Shown here: in pieces, positions 1-11,423 of the stretch
Layout of the letters: each line of letters begins with the position of its first letter
Position numbering within the stretch: position 1 is the first letter of the stretch
NCBI GenBank assembly: GCA_905221605.1
Contig: CAJNDS010000089.1
Location: 1 to 64,000 of the forward strand
Origin: Symbiodinium natans
Taxonomy: Eukaryota > Sar > Dinophyceae > Suessiales > Symbiodiniaceae
DNA: 64,000 bases
Direction: 5' to 3'
Notes under the pieces: model-generated
What the model saw: only the letters and a program-made list of their open reading frames with translations
Told to the model about the DNA's origin: nothing
Database searches by the model: none
Position numbers and translations under genes: made by a program

Positions 1-18
1 TTAGACCCAAGACTCGAT

Positions 19-1581
19 GTGCCTCAAGGTCCTATTAAAATGGTAAGCAGTGACGAGAGTCCGAAGTTGGTACATGTGACCAATTCGATTCTGCTCAACA
101 AGAATAGCACTTTCCCGGAGTCCATGAAGGTGTGTGGATCCCAAGTTTGGCTGGCAAGACCCACGAGTGTTCTGTCTGAGATAGATGGATGTCCATTAGA
201 TGTGGATAAAACAGTGGAAGGCCGGCGAACTGAGCTGCAGAGTATGACTGCTCACAAAGCAGGGAGAGTGGTTGGAGCAGACGAGGCTCAGAAGTTTGCT
301 CGTCAGCATGGGATAAAGATCATCCCAACCCGATGGGTCATAGGCCCAAAGGTGGTGAATGGCAAGGAAGCTGTGAGAGCTCGGTGTGTGGTGCAAGACA
401 TCGCAAAGGGGAGCACAGCATCATCTTTAGGACTGAGTGCTACGACTCCTTCTTTAGAAGCGTTACGGACGCTTTTGGCCATTGCTTCGGTAGATGCTAT
501 GGATGTCGCAACTTTGGATGTTAGCGCTGCATTCTTGCATTCCCCCCTTCCGAAAGGATCGAAGGCGATTATCCAATTGCCCAAGGATGTTTCCGCCTGC
601 AAGGACTATTATGTCCCGGTGTTTATGATTCTGGATCAAGCCATGAGTGGTTTGAGAGTTGCCGCCAAAGCTTGGAACTTGAAGCTGGCGACAGTTGTGA
701 AGAAAGTTGGGTTGAAGCAATGCCCAACGGGACCTTCCGTCTTCGAGGGCACTGTGAGAGGGAAAAGATTCCTCATGTTGTGCTATGTGGACGATTTGAT
801 TCTGTGTGGCACTAGAGATGCCATTCGGTTGGTGACTGACACCCTGAACGGAGAGTTGAAGATCAAGGAAACGGGTCGAATCACTTCCACTGGTGGAAAG
901 ATCACCTTTTTGGGGCGAGAGATTGAGAGACAAGGGAGCCATCTCAGGATGCGAGTGCCCCCGGCATACTTAGATGCCCTGTTCGAGACAGAGTTCTGTA
1001 AGGACCTGAAGGTGGTTACTGCTCCTCCGGACATCGTGAAAACGGTCGAGAAGGGCAGAGCAAGTGGGTCGGATCCTGAGTTGAGTGACACTGCAGCTGC
1101 GAGGTACAGAGCAGTACTTGGCCGGATTGCATGGTGGGGTCAGTCGAGACCTGACCTGAGTAGGTGTATGTCCATTCTTTCGCAAGGACAGTCCAAGCCA
1201 ACAGCATGCTTTGAGCAAGCATTGCGACAAGTGATTAGGTTCCTAAAGGGACAATACCATGCATGGCAGTACTTTGGCCCTGATGGGAATGTACCAGACA
1301 GTGGGCCGGCGCAGCCGGAAGTGTATGCGGATGCCAGTTGGGCACCCCAAGCGTCGTTAGGACGAAGATCTGTGTCGGGCATAGCCATCTTTTATAGAGG
1401 ATGCCCGATCAAGGGAATCTCTCGAGTTCAAGGGTGTGTATCGCTGAGTTCTTGTGAAGCCGAGTTGAGAGCCATCTTGACTGCGGTACAGGAGAGTGAG
1501 GGACTTGCGACTTTGATCGGTCAGTTGGCCGAGTCAGATGTTTGCACACTGACAGTTCCTCAGCGAGAGCGGTTTTGCTAA
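19..1581 (+). CDS. copia reverse transcriptase and N-terminal part of RNase H
   Basis: 520 residues, open to near the window edge, so the true start is upstream. Seen: the copia RT entry motif with TRWVIGPK (residues 104-111) and ARCVVQD, the first catalytic aspartate in LDVSAAFLHSPLP (D167), and the YVDD active site (256-259, within LCYVDDLILCG). After the RT comes the copia RNase H start YADASWAP and the SLSSCEAEL segment. These are textbook features of the RVT_2 family, which copies element RNA into DNA and degrades the RNA strand. The frame ends in QRERFC-stop. The rest of RNase H continues in the overlapping frame from 1542, so one base has been lost (or the frame slips by -1) between about 1525 and 1545. 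Confidence 0.9.
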   Translation: MPQGPIKMVSSDESPKLVHVTNSILLNKNSTFPESMKVCGSQVWLARPTSVLSEIDGCPLDVDKTVEGRRTELQSMTAHKAGRVVGADEAQKFARQHGIKIIPTRWVIGPKVVNGKEAVRARCVVQDIAKGSTASSLGLSATTPSLEALRTLLAIASVDAMDVATLDVSAAFLHSPLPKGSKAIIQLPKDVSACKDYYVPVFMILDQAMSGLRVAAKAWNLKLATVVKKVGLKQCPTGPSVFEGTVRGKRFLMLCYVDDLILCGTRDAIRLVTDTLNGELKIKETGRITSTGGKITFLGREIERQGSHLRMRVPPAYLDALFETEFCKDLKVVTAPPDIVKTVEKGRASGSDPELSDTAAARYRAVLGRIAWWGQSRPDLSRCMSILSQGQSKPTACFEQALRQVIRFLKGQYHAWQYFGPDGNVPDSGPAQPEVYADASWAPQASLGRRSVSGIAIFYRGCPIKGISRVQGCVSLSSCEAELRAILTAVQESEGLATLIGQLAESDVCTLTVPQRERFC

Positions 1582-3785
1582 ACCGTGGGTTGAGTAGGCG
1601 AGTTCGCCACTTAGACATCGCTGTCTGCTATCTTCAGGAGCGGATACAGGAAGCTCAGACCTTGAAGGTCATTTGGTGCCCGACAGCGGGAATGATCGCT
1701 GACGTTCTTACAAAGTGCTTGAGTCAAGTGACATTCTGTCAGCACCAGCAAGCTATGGGTATATACCCTGGTGAAGATGTGCAGCAGGTGTGGAGGATCT
1801 GTGGAATCCGACCAAGGGTTGGAGTTCAGGCATACCAGTGTGCCGAGGCAACTGGATGCAGTGTGGAGCAAGTTGGATCGTTGAAAAGTGTGAAAAAGTG
1901 TGGTGAAGTTTTTGAAAATTTCCACCTTAGAAGTCCCGAAACCCTTCGTGAAGACTCTTCCCCTGAGGTTCAAGAAATGGATTTATGGTCCAACAGCAAA
2001 AGCTTTGGTTCAAGCACCACGGAAGCTAGCCCTAGCCTGGAGCCTGTACCTTTGGTGAAGGACAGGAAAATGGCAGCTGAAGACAGCAGGAAGGGTGAGC
2101 AGGGTGCTGAGATGAAAAGCCCCTTTTGGTGTAAGGTTTGCAAATGGTTGTTCAGATCCGAGCATGCTGCCGGGTTGAGCTGGGATGAAAGTGGCAAGCC
2201 CAAGTGCGAAAAGTGCAAACAGACTGTGGCAGTCTCTGGCACGGATGCAAGCCATGCATTCCATCTCCGAGAGGCAGAGAAGGAGCGCCGAGCTGCTGGA
2301 AAAAGGGGTGATAAAGGTGAAAGCCGAGGCTCAGGCCAAGCTGCACCGAAACCCAAGGCCATGCCGAAGGTGATTGAACGGATGGTCGACGTGTTTCCGG
2401 AGCTGGCGGATCCAGAGCCGCCGAAGTGGTTCGGTGATGTGTCATGGAGTATCTGCCGGCGCGGAACTCCAGTGGAGGAGCTAGAGCTCAAGGACGTGGT
2501 AGGCACGCTATCCGACAAGGATATGTTGCGCTATCAAAGCTCATACGAGAAGCTGGTGAAGCCCATCCAGGAGGTGTGTGAGCTACAGGAGAAACCCACG
2601 AAGATCTTCGGAATCTTGGATGTCCGTGGACAGATTGGTGGCAAGGCCATCATCTGGGAGATGGCAGTGAATGAAGGAGGACTGTACATGGAAGTACCGC
2701 CGGGAACGTGTGGCCTGGCGATGTTGAGCTTCGTGAGGTACTTGAAGAGAAAAGGGATAGTCCCTGTTTTGCTTCTGGGTGAACACCAGGACCTCGGAGT
2801 CTTGCGGATGGTGGATCTGTTGTGCATGCTACCCATTTTGGGAGCAGAGAGGATCATGGAGGATGAAGCTGAGAGCTCGTATTATCCCCCATGGGTGTTG
2901 CGCTGGAAGAGAAGTGCAAAGGAAGGATCCTTGGTGTTTAAGGAACTGGTGGAGCGAGTGCGAGTGATTTCGATGTTGTCGTGTGATACACTTCGGATTC
3001 ATGAGCCGGAGCTGAGGGAGAGACCAGTCCCCAAGTGGTCGTTTGTGGCCTACAGCCACTACAGATCCGTGATGGAGTCTGTTGCAGGATTCTTGGAGGA
3101 CCTGGAGAAAAAGAAAGAGGAGATCACCGACACGCAGAGGGCGGCAAGCTGGAAGAAGGTGGTTGCGAGTGAGACTCGAAGCGGTGTTGTGTGGATCTGC
3201 AAGTGTAAGTGGCACTTGCCGACCGACTATGTGGTGAGGTTCAACTTGACGTTGCCTGCCGACATGTGGCAGCAAGCCTTTGGGATCATGGGTGAGAATG
3301 TTGGGAAACTCGAGAAGGAGGAAAAGGACCTGAAGCGGATCCTCAAGGCTGCAGCGGAACAGCAAGACCGAGAGTTCGAGGAAGCTGAGCGAAAGCGCAA
3401 GCGCAGCGCCGACCTGTCAGCTGCCGAGGAAGAAGCTGCTAAGAGAGCAAAGCTGGAAGGCGAAGCGGTTCGCTCGCCTGTGTCAGTTGTACCATCTGAG
3501 TTGGATGCAGCAGCTATCGCGCAGATTGCTGAGCGTGTGAAGGCAAGCTTTAGTGTTGCCGATTTGGAGCTGATGTTGGAAGAGAAGAAGAGAAAGGTTG
3601 GAGACCAGCCAACTGAGAGGCCTGCGGAGACGCCAGCTGAGCCTAGCCGATCTTCGCAGGATGAGATGATGGAAACGAGGACGGCTGAGTTGGCGGAGAT
3701 GAAGGAAGCCGCCAAGGAGCGCCGCGCCAAGTTGATGGAGTCAACTGGAGCGGGCGAGAAGAAGGGCGAAGAGGATGAAGAATGA
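1542..3785 (+). CDS. RNase H C-terminal part of copia plus about 660-residue extension
   Basis: Residues 2-75 complete the copia RNase H: HTDSSSARAVLLNRG, then the conserved RHLDI and the ADVLTK segment near residues 53-58. The ATG is only the first Met in the frame, and the piece belongs to the upstream ORF. Copia polyproteins normally end soon after ADVLTK, but here the frame runs about 660 residues further. The extension has a treble-clef-like C-x2-C-x21-C-x2-C (Cys 197/200 and 222/225, 'WCKVCKW...KCEKCK'), a hydrophobic middle part, a coiled-coil region near residues 580-640 with a KRKR nuclear-localisation-like patch, and an acidic/basic tail ending EEDEE. I do not recognise the extension. 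It could be an added element protein, an envelope-like remnant or a captured host gene. Confidence 0.8.
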   Translation: MHTDSSSARAVLLNRGLSRRVRHLDIAVCYLQERIQEAQTLKVIWCPTAGMIADVLTKCLSQVTFCQHQQAMGIYPGEDVQQVWRICGIRPRVGVQAYQCAEATGCSVEQVGSLKSVKKCGEVFENFHLRSPETLREDSSPEVQEMDLWSNSKSFGSSTTEASPSLEPVPLVKDRKMAAEDSRKGEQGAEMKSPFWCKVCKWLFRSEHAAGLSWDESGKPKCEKCKQTVAVSGTDASHAFHLREAEKERRAAGKRGDKGESRGSGQAAPKPKAMPKVIERMVDVFPELADPEPPKWFGDVSWSICRRGTPVEELELKDVVGTLSDKDMLRYQSSYEKLVKPIQEVCELQEKPTKIFGILDVRGQIGGKAIIWEMAVNEGGLYMEVPPGTCGLAMLSFVRYLKRKGIVPVLLLGEHQDLGVLRMVDLLCMLPILGAERIMEDEAESSYYPPWVLRWKRSAKEGSLVFKELVERVRVISMLSCDTLRIHEPELRERPVPKWSFVAYSHYRSVMESVAGFLEDLEKKKEEITDTQRAASWKKVVASETRSGVVWICKCKWHLPTDYVVRFNLTLPADMWQQAFGIMGENVGKLEKEEKDLKRILKAAAEQQDREFEEAERKRKRSADLSAAEEEAAKRAKLEGEAVRSPVSVVPSELDAAAIAQIAERVKASFSVADLELMLEEKKRKVGDQPTERPAETPAEPSRSSQDEMMETRTAELAEMKEAAKERRAKLMESTGAGEKKGEEDEE

Positions 3786-4127
3786 ACTGAGATGCTAAGT
3801 GATCTCAGTGGTTGGGTGGGTGAGTGAAACCCGCAGCCATTTTTTTGGAAGCCATGGCCGCGTTGCCGCCATGGAGCGCCCGCGATTTTTCTGGTTAGTG
3901 TGAGCCCTTGTTTCAGTGCATGAGAAGTTTGCAAAGAGGAGGCAAAATGATGATGAAACTCAACGAGGGACTCTATAGCCCCTTCTGCAAGGCGTCTGAT
4001 TGCCACCTCTGAAGACGTTTTTGGCTGATGGTACGCTGGAAGAAGCGAAACTATGAAGCCAATCTTTTCTTGAAGGATCAGCTAGCCGATGCTAGTTGGT
4101 GAGTTTGGTGACCTGGAAGATGCGAGA

Positions 4128-4139
4128 CTGAGGGGGAGT
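4128..4139 (+). promoter_or_regulatory. putative polypurine tract of the copia element
   Basis: An almost pure purine run (ctgagggggagt) lies about 340 bases after the last element stop codon, at the place where copia elements carry the plus-strand primer immediately before the 3' LTR. The G5-AGT shape resembles the tract of plant copia elements. It would mark the start of the 3' LTR at about 4140. The second LTR is not available to confirm this. Confidence 0.45.
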
Positions 4140-4177
4140 ACCACGACAAGGTCGAGTGCTGAGTGGGAAACATCTGA

Positions 4178-4372
4178 AGCTTGCATTAATTCGTTTTCAC
4201 GTGTTTGTCACCACGAACTCTTGGATTCGTTCCAAGACAACCCTGCCCCAGTGCAGGTGGATGCAAGTTTAATTCGTTTTTCAGTGCAGGTGGATGCAAG
4301 TTTAATTCGTTTTTCACGTGTTTGGACAACGAACTCTTGGGTTACCAGTGATGTGGACCCAGGACAACCTGC
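4178..4372 (+). repeat. nested direct repeats in presumed 3' LTR
   Basis: A perfect 33-base tandem duplication (4250-4282 and 4283-4315, starting agtgcaggtggatg) lies inside a larger imperfect duplication. A block with ttaattcgttttcacgtgtttg followed by acgaactcttgg and agacaaccctgcc (about 4188-4246) recurs as ttaattcgtttttcacgtgtttg, acgaactcttgg and ggacaacctgcc (about 4299-4372). Repeats of this sort are common in the U3 part of LTRs. No function can be read from them. Confidence 0.75.
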
Positions 4373-4815
4373 CTGATGGTGGGATCTTGCATGAGTTTTA
4401 AGTTTGATGTCAGAGATCGACTGGTGTGTTGTTTGTTTCGTTTGGTGGCGAGTACGCACCAAGGGAATGTGGCCAGGGCATCCCCTTAGTGTTGAAGTGC
4501 CGAGCTGGGCTTGGACTTCAGATCTTTGACATGAACCCTCAGCAAAATGCGGGGGGTGGAAGATTGTGGCTGATCAGTGATGTTTTTGTCATGTTTTGGA
4601 TCAGCTTGTATAGGTTTGTTTTGCTTCGGAGTGATTGGGAATCCGTGTGATCCCATCCTCGATGGTTTATGCCTCGTTGATTTCCAAGGAAATCATACGA
4701 GAGTGTTTTTGCCCAATACGCTATTTAAAGTGAGTGTGCAGTGTGTAGGAACTTCGTTCTGAAGCTGAGTTTAAGCTCACAAGAGAGAATTCGTTTAGTT
4801 TGTGCACTTCGTGAC

Positions 4816-4827
4816 TTTTGGCTCAAG
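4816..4827 (+). other. possible spliced-leader relict
   Basis: The 12 bases TTTTGGCTCAAG match the 3' half of the dinoflagellate spliced leader exactly. The two bases before it do not match. A chance 12-base match in 128 kb of strand is possible but unlikely. It would mean that an mRNA was reverse transcribed into this place, or that it is a fragment of an earlier retroposition. No recognisable gene follows. Confidence 0.35.
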
Positions 4828-5996
4828 TGGCTCTGACTGTGAAAAAGAGAGAGCTGTCCGCACTTGTGTGAGAGGTCAGGGTTCGTGCTTTCAAGGGAAA
4901 AGGTACCAGAGGGACCTTCGTTTTTTCACGCATCCGTTCCATTATTCCTACTTTCCCACCCTTCCATGGCTCTTTTCCGAAGTATCCCGCTGCTTCTTTG
5001 CCTCTAGGTTACATTCTGGGCTAAACTAAATAGAGTTGGTTTTGAAGTCCTGATTCCAGCGTCGCGTCTGTTTGGCGATCCCAAGCCACAAAAGGCAATC
5101 TTCCAATCTCCAGCTAAGATCGAGGGCTGCTTTTGGGCCATGTTCCCGCCCTTCTGAGCCGAAAAGCACAGAAGCAATCTGCAGAAGATCTTCAACCAAA
5201 CACTGTTGCAGCACAGGCATTCTTCAGATCATCCGTTGTGCTTCTTTTTCATCCTTTATGGCGCAGACGGTTGTTATCGTGCTGTCAGGCGCACGCTGCA
5301 CCAGCCGGCCAAAAAGGACAAGGCTTTTTCACGTCGGTTGTGCCTTGCGGAGGAACACTGTCATAGATGCCCTGAAATTCCAAGGACGGCGCAAGAACTG
5401 GACGCACTCTCTTTGGAAGAACTGTGGTTCGCATTCTCCTCGTGTAAGCGCGGCTGGTGTTCTTTGCGCATCAGACAAAGCGGAAGCCCTGAACAACATC
5501 GACGGAGGCAAGGAGAACACGTGACAGCATACGATTGCCTCCATCAGGTTTGATGTGCCAAAATCTGGCCATCTCAAATCTCATCCACCATGTGAACTTT
5601 TGGCGATCTTATCACCCTGAGCTGGCCGTCATTGGTCTGAACGCGTGCCCAATGCACTCTGATCCGACTTCAGGTCAAGATACGCTCCCTTCCGGTCACT
5701 CGGTTCCGCAACGATGGTAGCGGTACAGCCAAGACAGTGGCACCAAACACAGTGTAAGGTGATGGCCTTCTGTCTTAATTCTTGTTCGGGCGTCAAGCTG
5801 CTGCCATCTTGTAGCAAATACCTGCTGTAGCAACATGGCATTGCTGGTCCAGACACGCTCAAACCTGCCTTCTCCAACTGCACCAGCTGCACAAGCTCTC
5901 TCACGGTCCCAATGCGTTCACCATCTGAACGCAAACTGATCACAACAGGCTCAGACCCAAACATGCCGACGGATCTAAACCACTTGACTGCACTCA
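4828..5996. other. no supported gene
   Basis: Several overlapping open frames exist here in different phases. A piece around 5383-5450 (AQELDALSLEELWFAF in one frame) reads like coding sequence, but I found no second exon or family. I see nothing else I can support. Confidence 0.4.
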
Positions 5997-7068
<1,072 letters not shown>

Positions 7069-7070
<2 letters not shown>

Positions 7071-8174
7071 GTTCGTCGCGGCAGTGGTAGTCGTAGTGGT
7101 GGTCGTATAGTCGCAGCGGAAGTCATCGTCGTCGTAAGAATGGAACTGGGAGTGCAACTCTGCGTGTTGACCTGCGTTTTGGGTGTAGGAGGGCTTAGGA
7201 TCAAAAATCGCGAACCTGAAGCCTGTGGGCTCTCGGGAATTGGGAGCAGCAGGTGAAATCGTGAACCTGAAGCCTGGGCAGACTCCGCACTGCCGTGGGC
7301 ATGGTCCTAAAAGATTAACGGTTGGCCCAGCGTCAGAGGTCAAGTAGTTCGGGGCCATATTGTTTACATATTATATGATCGTTGGTTTCAGTTGTTCATG
7401 GCCTCCATTTTCAGAACTGAGTTTGATTTCTTTTCACGTCGGTTCGGCTGGACACTTTGTTTTGCACAGCGCAGGAAACGTTCATCACCAGTTGTCACTG
7501 TCACGATTCATCATTTTTCTTTAGCGAGAGCTTGTTGGAGCGGCTGGTGCATGTGACGCTGCATCTATGTCGCAGTCGCACGGTCCCCAATCGTGCATGT
7601 GGTTTGGCTCAGATTTTTGAGCGTTCCAGTGCAACATGGCCCGCAATTTTATTTGGCTTGTGTACGAATGTTGTGGAAGGCGAACTGCTCACGAAGAACA
7701 CTTTTCTTGTTTTTTTTGCTGCGGTGGAACAGTTTGCAAACAACCACATTGTCGGACTCAATTATGACGCATGCAGCGGCCGAGCTTTGCGCAGAAGATG
7801 TGCAGCATTTTCTCGACAACTTAGACGATTGCCAAAGGCTAGAGCATGTTTTTGTGTTTGTCATACAACCCTGCGAACATGACATGAACGCTTTTTTCAT
7901 CCCACTGTCCTACTTTTGCACATGTAATTTATATTTACAGTGTGAATTTATTGCTGCGGTTGCAGCTGCCGACGCTTGACGACAGGAACGAGGCTGTTGG
8001 CCGATTCTTGAAGATAGAGGGCAAGGACGCTGCAGAATTTTTGTGTTCGGCAATGTTTTCCCAGTCGCCTTCATCTTGAAAGATACATCTTGAGTGCATG
8101 GATTGTGTTGGCAAACAGCATGCTCCGAGAAGGATGCCGTGTAGCAATGTTTGGACTACGGTTCTGCAACTCAG
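7069..8174. other. mostly unassigned; possible exon near 7765-7850
   Basis: From 7069 to about 7590 I see nothing. Around 7765-7850 one + frame reads AAAELCAEDVQHFLDNLDDC, which looks like coding sequence and may be an upstream exon of the gene at 8175-8999. The junctions could not be fixed. Confidence 0.3.
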
Positions 8175-8999
8175 GAGCTTTGGGCCGAGCTTCTCCGCAG
8201 CTTTGCATCCAGACGTGGTGCAGCTCGACGAGTGGCTTTCCGAGCCCTTACTGGTGAGGCCAGTGCCAGTTTCGCTGCATGTTGCCTGTGGCATGGAGAT
8301 TTTGCCAAGCGTTGTTGCCTAAGTTTCGCCGGTCTCTTCATGGCTTTCGCTAGAGCCTGATGTTGGTGTTATGGTGTCAATTGCTGCAGGTTTTTTTGCA
8401 AGACTTGCGCATTCATGACCATACTTGCCATGCAGGCTGTCGAGCTGATATTGCAGCCCAAGCAGATGCTCGTTTGGAGCTTCGTAAGCTTCGCCTGATC
8501 TTCATTTTTGGGTTGACCTGCATCATTCTGTCTTTTGCTGATGTTTAATGTAGCTTGCAGCATTGCTTCATGACCAGCCCATGATGAAGACACCTTTTTT
8601 CACAGCGGAAATCCTCAATGCTGAGGACCCTCTTCTCGGCGAAGCAGGCCCTCTTGAAGCAGGTCGCCCAGCAGATGCCGGCTGTCGACCCTGGTCACCG
8701 CCGGGATGCGCAAGTCTTTGCTGGAGGCAAGGTGCTAAGCATGTTCCATGGCATGCTGTGATCATCATGTCTTGGAACCAAAAGCAGGGGGCGGAGGCAT
8801 CATGAACTTCTTTTCGCAGGTGACCTCCTTGCGGATCACACCCTTGCGGCCATGCTCCCTGATGAGGCAGGCTGCAAAACTTGGTGGAATCCTCGATCCG
8901 TTTCCTCATCATTGGAACTTGGAGCCCAGTGTGTTCTAGGTTTCCGTGGTGTTCAAGCAAGTGAAGCGCATCGCTCCACCGTCGGACAGTGAGTTGTCT
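8175..8999 (+). CDS. multi-exon gene of unknown function (internal exons)
   Basis: Three exons can be supported. 8175-8258 (ELWAELLRSFASRRGAARRV, then AFRALTGE) follows AG and is followed by a GC donor. 8606-8750 follows a T-rich tract and CAG, and reads RKSSMLRTLFSAKQALLKQV, then AQQMPAVDPGHRRDAQVFAG and GKVLSMFH. It ends at a GC donor in phase 1. 8820 onward follows TTTTCGCAG and restores the frame as G-DLLADHTLAAMLPDEAG. The 69-base intron 8751-8819 is GC-AG and joins the two parts without a gap. The last exon is open to 8999 (EAHRSTVGQ-stop), but a GC donor at 8875 may end it earlier. The first part of the 8606 exon is helical and basic. I do not recognise the family. Confidence 0.5.
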
Positions 9000-9544
9000 G
9001 AACCGGATGATTTATAGCGGGGGCGTTTTCGACGGCGAAAGCACAGTGAAGCTGCGCATTTTGTACAGACCAGCTTTGTGGTTTTGCCCCAATGGTAGTC
9101 CATCTCGGGATGCAGAGGAATGAAGGCTTTCTCTGTGCCGGGCAATCGTACAGCATGCCGGCAGCATAAAACAGGCAATGGACCGAATTCAAACTTTCCG
9201 TTTTCTGAATATTACAGTCCTCCTCGCTTGATTTGTGCATAATCGTGTCTGCTCAAGTGTCAAGAAGAGATCGGACATCCACAGTCAACCCTAAGCCCTC
9301 GGAGCAGACCAGCAATCTCAGTCTTCATGAACCCGCCCTTTTCTGACTTCCAAAGTAGCGCGCAATGGCCGCATGTTCTTGGCCCGCAGGCCTGTGCATG
9401 TCATACGGAAATGCTTGTGTGGCATCCTTGGGAGCTGTCGCAGCGGTTCTAGCCGATGCCAAAGGCTTTGGTGCGGAGCTGGAACTTCTCCAATTGCAGC
9501 ACCGGGAGCTTTCAGCTTGGAAGCTCGGGCAGTGCGTAAAGAAG
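9000..9544. other. unassigned; possible exon at about 9410-9540
   Basis: A + frame reading LGAVAAVLADAKGFGAELEL and LQLQHRELSAWKLGQ (about 9427-9531) looks like coding sequence with a short hydrophobic stretch. It could be an early exon of the glycosyltransferase gene downstream or of the gene before it. No junction could be fixed. Nothing else is seen. Confidence 0.25.
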
Positions 9545-9651
9545 GTAGTGACTTCGTGACGTAGTGATTTAGTGACTTCGTGACTGACTTAGTAACTTAG
9601 TGACTTAGTGACTTAGTGACTTAGTGACTTAGTGACTTAGTGAGTTAGTGC
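9545..9651. repeat. 10-base tandem repeat (gtgacttagt)
   Basis: About ten copies of a 10-base unit run as tgacttagtg. The first copies carry changes (ttcg for ttag) and the later ones are perfect. Confidence 0.95.
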
Positions 9652-9734
9652 TAAGGAAATGTAAGGAATGTGCCAGGAACGTGCTAAAGGCACTCTGAAG
9701 AATTCTGGCATCCCAGGCCCGACCTCGTTTTCCT

Positions 9735-9783
9735 CCTCTCACCCTCTCACCCTCTCACCCTCTCACCCTCTCACCCTCTCACC
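9735..9783. repeat. 8-base tandem repeat (caccctct)
   Basis: Six near-perfect copies of caccctct form a pyrimidine-only strand just upstream of the glycosyltransferase gene. Confidence 0.95.
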
Positions 9784-9898
9784 ATCGCTGCTTCCACTGC
9801 AAAAGCACTGTAACGCAGCATTTTCTGCTAAGTGGAGCCATCTCAAGTGCGAGGGGGCAGTTGGGGAGTTGCGGACATGATGGCGACCGCCTACCGGA

Positions 9899-11290
9899 AT
9901 GAGTGTGCATGAGCTGTGCGTATTTGTGTTCGGGGCTCGGCAAAGTTCTTGGGAAGGCTTGATTCAGCAAACCTGGGCCACGGAGAGGACGGTCTTTGTT
10001 CACCTCAGAGGGCACAGGGGCGGGAACACGGGACACGCAGGAGCCATCTCAGACATTGAAGACTACGAAGAAGGCTGTTCCAATGATTCCAATTGTTCCA
10101 GGAGGCCAGGTGGGCTCGGTTTGTGGCTCCACCTGGACCCGACACTGGGCTTGAACGATGATCGCCCCCACTTCCGGGCGCTGAGCCTCTGGTCTGCGCT
10201 GCGTGAGAAGCTGCTGCTGGCGCACTCCAACCGATCCTCCGGCTCCCTCACTCCCTGGCTAGAGAGCTGCTACTGGCTCATGCATGTGGATGGGACAAGC
10301 TATGTCAATGTCAAACGAGTCGCGCAGAGGTTGAGCTGCGTTAAGGGCCTGCGCCCGGAGTACTATGGCGTGAGCCCCATGATTGGAGAAGCGCGAGTTG
10401 CTCTGGCAGATGAAGCTACTGGCTACATCCTCAGTCGACAGTTATTGCTGAGTTTGCCGTCTGAATGGATCATGAAGTGTGCAGACTACTACTCCGGCAG
10501 CGATGATGCTTACGGCTTTGGATGGAATTGGCCCTCAGGATTCTACATGTCACTCTGTTTGTGGCAGCAGCAGCGTTTGATGTTGCAGCGCCTGGGCGAC
10601 CCTGAGCAGGAGGTGCTGATGCATGCGCTCCCAGACGAGCCACGCAGCTCCACCATCCATCGACTTCGCAAGTTGCATCCTTCAGGGCACTGTGTTCTGG
10701 TCGTCGCGGCAAAGACCACTGCGAACCTGTTGGAGATTCACCGCCGCGTGCGTTTGTTGGGTCCCCTGGAGGATCCTGCACGTGACATCGTTCGAAACGA
10801 GGTAGGGTGTTTCGTGCAATCCCTGGCGGAGCCTCTGGCTTTAGCACCGCCATGGAGCTACCGAGTTGCCCGAAGCATAGCCCGATGCCCATTGAAGGTG
10901 GCCGTCTCACAAACAGAGCTGGGGCTCTCGGTGCTAAAGCATGAGCTCTTGGCGCCTTCTCAACCGACAGGTCCTGCTGCGGAGAGGTTGCGTGCTGGTC
11001 GCGGGCGCAGGCTGCTGTGCATCCTGATGCCGGCCACAGATGCCACTCCCAAGCAGGTGGACCGTGCAGTGTCTGCCGTCCAAACGTGGGCCAAGCCCTA
11101 CCTTTTCTCAGAGTCGGATAAGGAATCTCCGGGGCCTGTCCTTGCGCTTCTCTACAGCCGCCGCCCCCTTTTTGCAAGCTGGGCCAATGCCACCTTGTCA
11201 TTGAGGGGAGATGTGGACATCCGACACCCCAAGTTCAATGCCCTGCGCTTCATCTACATGTGGCTGACCCTTGCGCTGTACCACTCATCT
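9899..11290 (+). CDS. tandem GT31 (core-1 GalT / Fringe-like) glycosyltransferase, exon 1
   Basis: Predicted Golgi glycosyltransferase of the GT31 type, which moves a sugar from a nucleotide sugar to a glycan in beta-1,3 linkage. Domain 1 begins LCVFVFGARQSSWEGLIQQT (residues 6-25), matching the C1GALT start, followed by CYWLMHVDGTSYVNV where the DxD motif should be, and DEATGYILSR matching the GGAGYVLSR motif. The DxD has become VDG, so domain 1 is probably not catalytic. Domain 2 starts at about residue 365 (RRLLCILMPATDAT) and runs into the next exon. The frame stops at 11320, but homology ends at about 11290 (LALYHSS), where a GA donor would join in phase 0 to 11424. The first Met is not firmly the start, since the family needs an N-terminal membrane anchor that is not visible here. 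Confidence 0.7.
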
Positions 11291-11423
11291 GACTCTCGCA
11301 TTTGTTTGCATCAGTTTTGACACGGCTGCATTCTTGTGAAGGTTTTGGTTGAGTAATTGAATCAACACATTGGCTTGTGCCAGTTAGCACAGCAAAACGC
11401 ATGTCATCCCTATGGCCCAAGAG

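Larger units (their letters stand above)
1..4400 (+). mobile_element. Ty1/copia LTR retrotransposon, 5' part outside window, degenerate
   Basis: The window opens inside a copia-class element. Reverse transcriptase and RNase H are followed by a long extra reading frame, then a purine tract (4128-4139) of the kind that primes plus-strand synthesis, then repeat-rich sequence that fits the start of a 3' LTR. Gag, protease and integrase would lie before base 1. RT followed by RNase H with the integrase upstream is the copia order. I could not place the LTR ends because the 5' LTR is not in the window, so the right edge is approximate and could be near 4.8 kb. A frame break inside RNase H says this copy is not active as it stands. 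Confidence 0.85.

Noticed and set aside
3834-3852. agccatttttttggaag as a spliced-leader relict
   Set aside because: Only the first half matches. The GGCTCAAG half is missing, and it lies inside the copia element.
3227-4006. 259-residue - strand frame
   Set aside because: Antisense shadow of the Glu/Lys-rich end of the copia extension.
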